From: Archivesica marissinica
Taxonomy: Eukaryota > Mollusca > Bivalvia > Venerida > Vesicomyidae
Assembly: GCA_014843695.1 (NCBI GenBank)
Contig: CM026400.1
Coordinates: 31,043,225 to 31,107,224 of the forward strand
DNA length: 64,000 nt
Direction of reading: 5' to 3'
A program made the translations under genes and the position numbers. Within the stretch, counting starts at the first letter, position 1, and each line of letters begins with the position of its first letter. A model generated the notes under the pieces. The model had not been told where the DNA came from, did no database searches, and saw only the letters and a program-made list of their open reading frames with translations. Shown one piece after another: positions 46,265 to 56,400 of this stretch.

Positions 46265-47354
46265 GCATCTGTCCGAGTGGTATTATCTGATTAAGCATTG
46301 GTTTCCTATAAACATAACATGAACTGTGTTGCGACGCTATATCACAATATCCTAAAATTATTTATATTTCCATTCAAATATAGACAAGCATTGGGAACTG
46401 ATTGCCGTAGGTCTGCTGTTGAATAGGAAGTAGTGAGTTTATGCGCTGAACTGAAACACAATACCACAGCATTCATGTATTTTCAAACTCTAGTAAGTCA
46501 ATATGACCCATGAGATGCAACATTAGACATACAAACTATTGACACATAGTGGTGCGAATTATGTGGAGAAAGCAAAGCTTGCAATACAACATGATTATAT
46601 AATGAACGTATTATAATATCCCGGTACATACGTCTCATTACATATTATTTAATGCCCGTATTTCAAAAGCTTTATAAATAATTACTCTCAATTTTCGAAT
46701 TATTTCATAATTACCGCCTGTAAATAGTTCTTTATTTATATACATAGTTGGTCTTTTCCAAACAATAGTTATTAATACATTTCATTCTTATGTCTTTATA
46801 TATTGAACATTCTGGTAACACATGTATGGTATTCATCTTCTATAACATTACATAGAAGACTATTTGCTGCAGTTGTAAAATACCGGTTTCGATGAAGGCA
46901 GGTTTTCTGATATAAAATACTTCGTTGGTATGACACATACTGTTCATGATGTCATAACTTTATATGACGTCACAATTTCGTAATTACCAGTGAAACATAA
47001 ACACTGCATAATTATACTGACGAAATATCGGCCCTGTCGAAATTACCGGCCATTGCTGAGCATTTTCTATCATCAAATGGTATGCGTTGTGATTTTGTGC
47101 CATCTTCCAGATTCTGCTATGTGATACTACATATATATGTATAGACGAATTCACATAACAAATCCGAAATCCTCGAAGGACTAACAAACTCGTCTGGTGA
47201 TGTTATTTAATGTATCAGCATAATTCTGCTAACATATAATACCCTGGTTACCAACATTTAGTTCGCAGTGGACAGAATTACTTTAAGCTTTTAGCGTTCA
47301 GTTAAATCCACATATCACGATATAAATGTATGTTTCTGTATATTTCGCAATGCA
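46265..47354. other. unique AT-rich intergenic sequence
   Basis: No gene or repeat recognised. The 67-codon reverse frame at 46984-47187 shows no supporting motif. Confidence 0.4.
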
Positions 47355-48015
47355 TTAAACTTTATTTATTTTACAACGATTGCGAAGCAAGTTTTAACAA
47401 CTTATATTAATCTCTCTCGTTGGCGCGGATGAAAGGGTATATTTGGTCTTTAGTGTGGGAGGAATGCAAGTTTTAACAACTTATATTATTAATCTCTCTC
47501 GTTGGCGCAGATGAAAGCGTATATTTGGTCTTTAGTGTGGGGGAATGCAAGTTTTAACAACTTATATAAATCACTCACGTTGGCGCAGATGAATATGTGG
47601 TCTTTGCATATACAGACAAAATTCCGAGACTTCTTAGAATCTGTATTTAAATCTCGCCATGGAAACTGGGTTTTATTGTTTCTGGTTGCATATGTCTGTG
47701 AACAGGATAGCACTAAAGGTTGTTGGTGGACATTGATGAAACTCTGGGGCTATATCGATGGTTGATCTATGTGGAAATGGTTGGAATTTGGGAGAAATCG
47801 GTCAAGACCTTTTAAGTTTAAACTTTATTTATTTTTACAACGATTGCGAAGCAAGTTCTAACAACTTATATTAATCATTCTCGTTGGCGCGGATGAAAGC
47901 GTATATGTTGTCATTTGTGTGGGAGGAAACCGGAGTACCCGGAGAAAACCCACCTGTGCGATCTGGCGAATCCGGATTGCATCGGTGAGAAGCGAGCGCG
48001 CTAACCACCTTTTGT
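47355..48015 (-). mobile_element. cluster of S4 SINE 3' ends
   Basis: GCAAGTTTTAACAACTTATA with CTCTCGTTGGCGCGGATGAA is repeated about every 80 bp at 47388, 47468 and 47547, a tandem of one SINE segment. A longer S4 copy lies at 47818-48015 and extends into CCCGGAGAAAACCCACCTG. The frame at 47502-47765 runs through these pieces and is not credible as a gene. Confidence 0.75.
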
Positions 48016-48251
48016 CAGGCCAGTCGAATGGTCCATTCCGTTTGACTTCAATAGTAAGCTACACATGCTCATAACTTGAACACGAAGCACGATACGCACG
48101 TAGTTTCAATAGAGCACATGTAGGGACTCATATAACCTTTCAAATAAGTTACACCTCGTGACCTTGAGGTTGACCCTTCAATGTCATGTGAAATCAAACA
48201 TTTGCTCTTGTGTCAAATAATATGACATACATTGTACACGAATATTGTTTT

Positions 48252-48482
48252 GGAAGTCGTGATAGCGAAGTGGATGCGCGTTCACTTCATGTGCGAAAGG
48301 TCCGGAGTTCGAGCCCCACTGGAACCGTTACGATTGTGCCCTTAGGCAAGGCATTTAAATGCCACGTTGCCTCTTCTCTCTCCCTCGTGGCGATGGATTC
48401 CATCAGGAATGAGGTCTCGAGAGTGATTAATATAAGTTTAAATTACTTGTTTCGCAATCGAGCTAAAATAAATTTGTATAAA
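48252..48482 (+). mobile_element. S1 SINE, near full length
   Basis: Head GGAAGTCGTGATAGCGAAG, B box GGAGTTCGAGCCCC, body GGCAAGGCATTTAAATGCC, 3' end TTGTTTCGCAATCGAGC. Upstream (48040-48240) a TGACCTTGAGGTTGACCC word holds two nuclear-receptor-like half sites. Confidence 0.85.
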
Positions 48483-49146
48483 CTAAACTAATATTGTTTT
48501 GCTATAGTAAGCTGGATGAACACGTATGGATATATCTCTTTAAGACTCGACTAGGAAGTTCTACCGAATGTTTGAAGAAATTTAAACAATTATGACAATT
48601 TGGATATGATTCGGATATGACTTCATTCGGATATTAATTCAGACGAACTATTCTAGCTACATCCATGCATCATCAAGATTGCTTAAAGTCATTGCTATTA
48701 TACGTTCGCTATGTGCGGGGGTGGTGCGGTGGTCGAATTAGTGTCGAACAATTGTCTAGACTACAAAACTAAACATCGTGGGTTGGATGGATCCCCGACC
48801 AGAGATTATCGAACTAGATTTTTGTAAACCCGTGGACCTGTCAAGCTGGACGTCAGAAAAATAACCATACACAATATTTACTAATGTATTACCGTCGAAC
48901 ATCTTTTCAGATTAGGAAATGACAATTGTTGACGGATAAACAGTGACAACGTACAGACAAATCGGAAATTATGGTGTCATTCCGAACATAATTAGCTAAT
49001 GCGCACGAAATCTCCAATTATCCAAAGTCACAGATGACATGTCACGTGATCTCTAGCGGGCATTTATACATAAAAGAGGTCATCATGTGAGATATCGTGT
49101 ATAATATTAGTGGATTTTTATTGACCTTTCAATAAACCTAAATGCA
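48483..49146. other. unique intergenic sequence
   Basis: No gene, array or mobile element recognised. Confidence 0.4.
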
Positions 49147-49366
49147 GTCCTCCATGACTTAGTGGTTAAGATTGATACACACTTGCACCTCACCCCTATG
49201 CGTTCGAACACCACTACTATCCAGCTGAAGGGCACTCGTACAATGCACATGTCCATCGGTGTCTGACATAGTGCTCAAATGGGTACCCGGGGTCAGTCTC
49301 CACAAAGCTAGGGGGTCGCCATTTAGCATATGCTGTCAGCGTAACTTTAAACCCCAAAAACAAACA
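49147..49366 (+). mobile_element. S5-related SINE, diverged
   Basis: The head CCTCCATGACTTAGTGGTTA resembles a Leu/Ser-type tRNA start, and GCGTTCGAACACC is the B box. The 3' end GTAACTTTAAACCCCAAAAA + CAAAC matches the S5 copy at 49732. Confidence 0.65.
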
Positions 49367-49382
49367 GATGCAACTTAAATGT

Positions 49383-49711
49383 GAAACAACAACAACAATA
49401 ATTTATTGCATAAAACATAGTCATATGCTTATAGCAAATACACAATATATATGAGTAGACAGTCATGAACAAATACAACTAATTTTAATTGTGTAATGAA
49501 GTTACTTTCTTAGTAAATTTGCAAAGTAAATAAATTTGGACAGTTTTAATAATAATTCTTTTGATTCGGCTGTTAAAAGGTTGGTCAATTTTTGTAACGT
49601 AGGCCAGGTATAGTAATATCTTTTAAAATATTTGTGTCTTAAGTCAGTATATTTAGAAACGCAACAGATGGTCGTAAACATTGTTGTGTTGGTTAAGTAC
49701 CATGTGCACAT
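49383..49711 (-). mobile_element. LINE 3' end (C-terminal ORF2 fragment)
   Basis: The reverse frame 49502-49711 reads LRHKYFKRYYYTWPTLQKL, then ESKELLLKLSKFIYFANLLR and stop. This matches the extreme C-terminus of L1-like ORF2 proteins in pattern (LRxKYxxxYY, then LxKxIYxAxxLR). A (TTG)n-type tail lies at 49385-49402. The 5' end is truncated. Confidence 0.75.
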
Positions 49712-49731
49712 GCATACTTGGATAAGTAAGA

Positions 49732-49990
49732 AACCTCCATGACCGAGTGGTTCAAATTACCTGTCCTTCACGGTTGTAGGTTCGACTCTCACTCTGGCTG
49801 CCTATTATCGTCATGTGAGGTAGTTATTCCGCTGACTTACAGAGGGGCGGTGATTCTACCCGGGTGCTCGTGTCGTGTCTCGGGAGGGGCGGGGTGGGGC
49901 TCTGGGTCTTCCTCCACCAATAATAGCCGGACAGTCGCCCAATGACCTACATTGTTGGTGCGACTTTAACCCCTTCCCCATAAACAAACC
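49732..49990 (+). mobile_element. S5 SINE, full length
   Basis: Head ACCTCCATGACCGAGTGGTT, B box GTAGGTTCGACTCTCAC, then CCGCTGACTTACAGAGGGGC, GGTGATTCTACCCGGGTGCT and a 3' end GCGACTTTAACCCC...AAACAAAC. The GATTCTACCCGGGTGC segment is the source type of the 83-bp array at 53513. Confidence 0.8.
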
Positions 49991-50040
49991 AGTTCCCCAC
50001 GCAATTTAGCCTGTTACGGAAGACAACCTGTCGCCATGTT

Positions 50041-50519
50041 TGATGGTCGTTATAGACAGGTTTGGCTTTCGTTATAGAAATGTTTGGCTGTCGTTATAGA
50101 AATGTTTGGTGGTCGTTATAGACAGGTTTGATGGTCGTTATAGACAGGTTTGGTTGTCGTTATAGACAGGGTTGATGGTCGTTATAGGCAGGGTTGGTGG
50201 TCGTTATAGACAGAGTCCATGGTCGTTATAGACAGGTTTGGTTGTCGTTATAGACAGGGTTGGTGGTCGTTATAGACAGGGTTGATGGTCGTTATAGACA
50301 GGGTTGGTGGTCGTTATAGACAGGGTTGATGGTTGTTATAGACAGGTTTGACTGTCGTTATAGACAGGTTTGGCTGGCGTTATAGACAGGGTTGACGGTC
50401 GTTATAGACAGGTTTGACTGTCGTTATAGACAGGTTTGGCTGTCGTTATAGAAATGTGTGGTGGTCGTTATAGACAGGGTTGATGGTCGTTATAGAAAGG
50501 TTTGGCTGTCGTTATATAC
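50041..50519. repeat. 22-bp minisatellite, ~21 copies
   Basis: The core is GGTCGTTATAGACAGGTTTG then AT. Variants are CTGTCGTTATAG, GAAATGTTTGG and AGGGTTG. Period 22 is well kept. Confidence 0.95.
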
Positions 50520-50932
50520 ATATAACAAACTACCCACACTCGGGCACGAATGGTATTAATTAAAAGTATAATTTATTACCTTAGAATAAGTGGCATTGTG
50601 ACAATGCTTTGACATGGATGTGACAATGTTGCACGGCAAGATAAGTGTTTGCGTTGTCAATACCCAAATGAGCATTCCATTCGTTTTAGTGTTTCCCGGT
50701 GTGTGTTCGGTGACAAATCAATCAACATCGATCATTTAATTCACGTCTCATTTTACAATACCCGCCCTGTCATTCGTATGTATTGACTGGCTAGTCGGCA
50801 TTGTTTATCCATTATGGCACCATTCAATGCAATCTCCTGATTTACCATGAAGTTAAAAGCAAAGTTAATTAAAAATCAGCAGCACAGGCACTTCATGTCC
50901 TATAATGTTAAAAACTAGACCAAGTCAAATAG
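50520..50932. other. intergenic sequence, no feature seen
   Basis: Mixed-composition spacer without repeats or coding signals. Confidence 0.4.
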
Positions 50933-51032
50933 TGGAAGTAATGATAGCGCAGTTCACTTCAGGTGCGAAAGAACCGGAGTTCGCGCCCGTTACGATTGTG
51001 CTCTTAGCCAAGGTATTTAAATTCCACGTTGC

Positions 51033-51070
<38 letters not shown>

Positions 51071-51160
51071 TCGTGATTCCATCAGGAATGAGGTCTCGAG
51101 AGTGATTACTCTAAGTTGTAAGAACTTGTTTCGCAATCGAGCTAAAATAATTTTATATAA
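50933..51160 (+). mobile_element. S1 SINE with expanded (CT)n
   Basis: Diverged head (TGGAAGTAATGATAGCGCAG). The CTCTCTCTCC of the family has grown to a CT microsatellite at about 51035-51068. The 3' part AGGAATGAGGTCTCGAGAG and TTTCGCAATCGAGC is intact. Shows a microsatellite seeded inside a SINE. Confidence 0.85.
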
Positions 51161-51470
51161 ACTTAGTCAAATAGTTTATTTTCGTATCGTCATACGTAAC
51201 GCTTTATATAAAAGAATTATTATCAAACAGATAAATGTGCATACGACGTGCTGGGGCCTTAGCAGAGACACAAGTGGCGGTAAAATATATACAAATGTAT
51301 TTTCTAATAAAATTCTGAAAGCCTAAAAACGTGTACCCATGTTTTTTAACACCTTTATATGTACTTACTACAACTATTTTAAAAATAAATTATTACATCA
51401 AATCAGATTTCAGCCCATGTTATATTAAATATTATATGTAAATACATGTAGTAGTTTTTGTAAGATGCTT

Positions 51471-51707
51471 TACGTTTATTTATCGTCGCTACCGGTTGTA
51501 CATATGAGCGGCGACGCCTCCTGCATAGATTAATCATTTTAGATTGTTGGAGGATAGTGCAATGATACAGACAGAGACCCATTCCAGGGTCTCCTCTGGT
51601 TCTTTTACCTCGGTTTAAAGTCCCATCTGAAAGACTGTTCATTTTATTAGGGTCAGACGTGGGATCGAACCCGCGATACCTGTATTACCAGTCCAACGTG
51701 TTAACCA
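51471..51707 (-). mobile_element. S2 SINE, reverse copy
   Basis: On the + strand it reads TACGTTTATTTATCGTCGCT, ACCGGTTGTACATATGAGCG, GGTTCTTTTACCTCGG, then TCGAACCCGCGATACC and ATTACCAGTCCAACGTG, the inverted Thr-like head. The last part of the head is lost. Confidence 0.85.
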
Positions 51708-51818
51708 AGGTTTGTAAGGTTTTCTTACGCGCTAGTTTTATTTGGCCGAATATAATTATGTAAATATACTGCTAGATACGTTTATGAATCTCATTGAATA
51801 GCCGTACATTGGTCGTAG

Positions 51819-52045
51819 AAGTCGTGATAGCGCAGTGGTAGGGCGTTCGCTTCACTGATGTGCTAAATTCTCGGAGTTCGCGCCCAGCTGTAGCCGTTAC
51901 GCCTGTGCCTTTAAATTCCACATCGCTTCTTCTCTCTCCCTCGTGGCGATATATTCCATCATAAATAAGGTCTCGAGAGTGATTAATATATAATATATAA
52001 GAACATGTTTCGCAATCGAGCTAACGTAAATGTGTATAAACTAGC
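51819..52045 (+). mobile_element. S1 SINE, near full length, diverged
   Basis: GAAGTCGTGATAGCGCAGTG + GTAGGGCGTTCGCTTC preserves a good A box; the B box region GGAGTTCGCGCCC is changed. The TTAGGCAAGGC block is deleted. 3' end TGTTTCGCAATCGAGC. The region 52046-52350 has no feature. Confidence 0.8.
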
Positions 52046-52352
52046 AGTACATCAGTCAACATTCGACTTGATATGTTGGCGAACAATTCCCAACTCTGAG
52101 ATGTAATGTTACCCATTTGGCCTCAAATATAAAACAAAATTAACCGTGTGGGTTACATGGCGGTGGCCAGGCGTCTACGGGCGAGCGATCTTTGCGTTCG
52201 GGCGGGCGGTCGATCGAGTGGGCTGGCATACTTATTCTTCAAACAATACGCGGGGCTCTCACTTTGTTTTGTTTGTTCCAGTTTGATCAGCTTTTATCAT
52301 TTCAGTTAATTGAGAAAATGACGTCATTGTGCTATGTTACAAAATATATGTA

Positions 52353-52518
52353 CAGTCAAACCTGTGTTAGTGGTCATATCTGTTAAGCAGCCAACCTGTA
52401 TTAAGCAGCCAGTTTCCTTATTCCCAATAATGGTGTTTTATTACATATGTTCCACCTATTAAGCAGCCGCTCCCTTTCTGTGATTCCCTTGGCTGGCTGC
52501 TTAAGACAAGTTTGACTG
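52353..52518. mobile_element. TTAAGCAGCC MITE, copy 6
   Basis: CAGTCAAACCTGTGTTAGTG at the left, GACAAGTTTGACTG at the right, TA on both sides. Same orientation as copies 1 and 5. Confidence 0.92.
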
Positions 52519-52620
52519 TATGTGTCTATAAGTTAGTTGATCTATTCCAGCATCTGATTCATGCATGCATGTACATATATATCATTGTCTAATGGATTAC
52601 ATATGTAATACAACCATGTA

Positions 52621-52750
52621 CAGTCAAACCTGTCTTAAGCAGCCAGCCAAAGGAATCACAGAAAGTGGCTGCTTAGCACAGGTGGCTGCTTAATAGAGGT
52701 CAAATGTATAATAAAACAACATATTGAGAATCTGGAAACTGGCTGCTATG
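52621..52750. mobile_element. TTAAGCAGCC MITE, copy 7, right end missing
   Basis: It starts CAGTCAAACCTGTCTTAAGC after TA and proceeds normally to GGAAACTGGCTGCT. There it is interrupted by a TTAA-flanked element, after which no MITE sequence resumes. Confidence 0.88.
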
Positions 52751-53109
52751 TTAACCCTTTCCTTCATAGAGATTTAGGCTAATATACTATTATATCTCCA
52801 TACAAACGACAGCCATTTAGCTATCATGCAGTGGATAAGTAGTCGCCATATCTATCCCACCTCCATAGATATTACTGGGACTTCATAGAGATTTAGGTTA
52901 ATATACTATTATACCTCCATACAAACGACAGCCAGTTAGCTATCATGCAGTGGATAAGTAGTCGCCATATCTATCCAACCTCCATATATATTACTGGAAC
53001 TACATGAGATTCTGAGCTTTATTATGAACATTGGTTTGGCTACTACATTGTCCATGTATGTCGTATTGGTAATGGCGTCAAGAGGTGTTTCTATGAGGGA
53101 AAGGGTTAA
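52751..53109. mobile_element. TTAA-flanked MITE (piggyBac-like), copy 3, with internal duplication
   Basis: TTAACCCTTTCCTTCATAGA at the left and CTATGAGGGAAAGGGTTAA at the right. Inside, a ~117-bp segment (TTCATAGAGATTTAGG to CCTCCATAGATATTACTGG) is present twice in tandem. The short reverse frame at 52936-53181 runs out of the element. Confidence 0.85.
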
Positions 53110-53233
53110 TGGGAACAAAACATAAATTGACAACCGAAAATGGGGTATCAATCCCCCTAACCCGTCGAACCGCCACTGCAATTAATAATCATAAAACATG
53201 AATGTAACAAGTGATCACGCTTTATCTTTACAG

Positions 53234-53403
53234 AACACAGACACAATTTAAAAACATGAAGCAGAGTTCCATTGTACTACTGATCGCCATAGCAACTTAC
53301 TGCATTCTAACAACGCACACATTTTACATTAGCGACGAGGACAATATAGCCGCGAATCCACAATACAGAGATGTGTTAGATCTAGACTCGGAGGACAATG
53401 CAG
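53234..53403 (+). CDS. peptide precursor exon 1 (signal peptide)
   Basis: The acceptor CTTTATCTTTACAG precedes 53234, so a non-coding 5' exon probably exists upstream. ATG is at 53256: the first in-frame Met after the acceptor and immediately before a hydrophobic core IVLLIAIATYCIL. An ATG at 53211 in the same frame lies before the acceptor and is less likely. The donor is GCAG|GTGAGA at 53404, phase 1. If unspliced, the frame continues only ten codons to RQKRCF and stop, which I regard as intron. Confidence 0.75.
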
Positions 53404-56400
53404 GTGAGATAATAAGACAGAAGCGGTGTTTCTGATAAACCGATGTACAGGGACCTCCGTGGCGGAGTTGTTACGGTCGCTGACTGCAAATCACTTGCCC
53501 CTCGCCGCTGCTTGTTCAAATCCCACTGTGTGTCTCGAGATAATTCGCTATGCAGCTGGCTTGTATAAGGTCAGTGGTTCTACCCGGGTGCAAATCCCAC
53601 TGGGTGTCTCGAGATAATTCGTGGGAAGAAGCTATGCAGCTGGCTTGTATAAGGTCAGTGGTTCTACCCGGGTGCAAATCCCACTGGGTGTCTCGAGATA
53701 ATTCGTGGGAAGAAGCTATGCAGCTGGCTTGTATACGGTCAGTGGTTCTACCCGGGTGCAAATCCCACTGGGTGTCTCGAGATACACGTGGGAAGAAGCT
53801 ATGCAGCTGGCTTGTATACGGTCAGTGGTTCTACCCGGGTGCAAATCCCACTGGGTGTCTCGAGATACACGTGGGAAGAAGCTATGCAGCTGGCTTGTAT
53901 ACGGTCAGTGGTTCTACCCGGGTGCAAATCCCACTGGTGTCTCGAGATACACGTGGGAAGAAGCTATGCAGCTGGCTTGTATACGGTCAGTGGTTCTACC
54001 CGGGTGCAAATCCCACTGGGTGTCTCGAGATAATTCGTGGGAAGAAGCTATGCAGCTGGCTTGTATACGGTCAGTGGTTCTACCCGGGTGCAAATCCCAC
54101 TGGGTGTCTCGAGATAATTCGTGGGAAGAAGCTATGCAGCTGGCTTGTATAAGGTCAGTGGTTCTACCCGGGTGCAAATCCCACTGGGTGTCTCGAGATA
54201 ATTCGTGGGAAGAAGCTATGCAGCTGGCTTGTATAAGGTCAGTGGTTCTACCCTGGTGCAAATCCCACTGGGTGTCTCGAGATAATTCGTGGGAAGAAGC
54301 TATGCAGCTGGCTTGTATAAGGTCAGTGGTTCTACCCGGGTGCAAATCCCACTGGGTGTCTCGAGATAATTCGTGGGAAGAAGCTATGCAGCTGGCTTGT
54401 ATACGGTCAGTGGTTCTACCCGGATGTCCATTCGTGCCACCAATAGCACTGCTGGAGAATCCCCATATAACATACACTGAACCGAATTTCTAAACGTCCA
54501 CCTGATGTTGTATAACAGTTGAAGACAATCAACAAGTAAAGACCATAGTAGAATGCCGTCTGTTGAAATGTCGTGCAACCTGGAAACATGATGGAAATGA
54601 TTTAGAATGATATTAAAATATGACATTGCATGATTCATTACAAAATGTACTTGAAATATCGAATTTAATTACAACGCTGAACATACTTGTCTGATAGAAG
54701 TGCCTGTATCAAGCATACCGACGGCTCGCCCGCTTTCCTCAATGGTCATTCTCGCAATATGTTCTGTTTTTTCGGTTACGGGTCGCACATAGAATAAATT
54801 GCAATCAAATTGAGCACTCACCATGCCGTGCACGTGGTCCTCATGCCAACACTTACAATTCCAACCTTCCGTTCCGCTTGGTCAGCCATGACAATAAATT
54901 GGTGTTTTCTTAATGTACATTGATAGAGTATGGTGGATAACAATAGACTACCAATATTTGGACTAATACACAGACCAGTTACCCTAAACTCACAATTTAT
55001 TAGGTGGACGTTTAGAAATTCGGTTCAGTGTAAGCTTAATAATAATAGTAATAATAATAAAGAGTTTATTTTACGAGGGAGCTTACATAACACATGACTA
55101 ATACAAATAAGGCCCTCGACATTAAATGGATTATATCTGATAAAATCTACTATTTTATTGTACATATGTATACAATATTCCTCCATGGTTGAGTGGTTAC
55201 TGTCGTCCACTTCGAATCACTTGCCTGTCACCGTTATATTTTAGAATCGCCCCTTTCGGGTTGCCGAAATCTTTCAATCAATTACGCCATCTAGCGAAAC
55301 GCTGGTGGTGTCCATCGGTCGGCGTAATTGACTGTAACAATGCTGGCACATGTACTTGGTCCTTCCATCCACACTGGTTCCTTCCTCCATCCACACTGGG
55401 TCCTTCCTCCATCCGCACTGTGTACTTCCTCCATCCACACTGGGTCCTTCCTCCATCCGCACTGTGTACTTCCTCCATCCACACTGGGTCCTTCCTCCAT
55501 TCACACTGGGTCCTTCCTCCATCCACAATGGGTCCTTCCTCCATCCGCACTGTGTACTTCCTCCATCCGCACTGTGTACTTCCTCCATCCGCACTGGGTC
55601 CTTCCTCCATCCGCACTGTGTACTTCCTCCATCCGCACTGGTTCCTTCCTCCATCCACACTGGGTCCTTCCTCCATCCACACTGTGTACTTCCTCCATCC
55701 ACACTGGTTCCTTCCTCCATCCGCACTGTGTACTTCCTCCATCCGCACTGGGTCCTTCCTCCATCCGCACTGTGTACTTCCTCCATCCACACTGGGTCCT
55801 TCCTCCATCCGCACTGTGTACTTCCTCCATCCGCACTGGGTCCTTCCTCCATCCGCACTGTGCACTTCCTCCATCCACACTGGGTCCTTCCTCCATCCGC
55901 ACTGTGTACTTCCTCCATCCGCACTGGGTCCTTCCTCCATCCACACTGGGTCCTTCCTCCATCCACACTGTGTACTTCCTCCATCCACACTGGGTCCTTC
56001 CTCCATCCGCACTGTGTACTTCCTCCATCCACACTGGGTCCTTCCTCCATCCACACTGGGTCCTTCCTCCATCCACACTGGGTCCTTCCTCCATCCACAC
56101 TGGGTCCTTCCTCAATCCACACTGGGTTTTCCTCCATCCACACTGGCTACTTCCTCCATCCACACTGGGTCCTTCCTCCATCCACAATGGGTCCTTCCTC
56201 CATCCACACTGGGTACTTCATCCATCCACACTGGTCCTTCCTCCATCCACAATGGGTCCTTTCTCCATCCACACTGTGTACTTCCTCCATCCACACTGGG
56301 TACTTCCTCCATCCAAACTGGGTATTGCCTCCATCCACACTGGGTCCTTCCTCCATCCACACTGGGTCCTTCCTCCATCCAAACTGGGTACTGCCTCCAT

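Noticed and set aside
47502..47765. 87-codon frame as a gene
   Set aside because: It starts inside tandem S4 SINE pieces and has no supporting splice or domain evidence.
53211..53435. Single-exon 74-residue peptide ending in RQKRCF as a short Cys peptide
   Set aside because: A strong donor (GCAG|GTGAGA) precedes the last residues and splicing gives a longer, better-structured precursor; one Cys after the basic site is not a plausible mature peptide.
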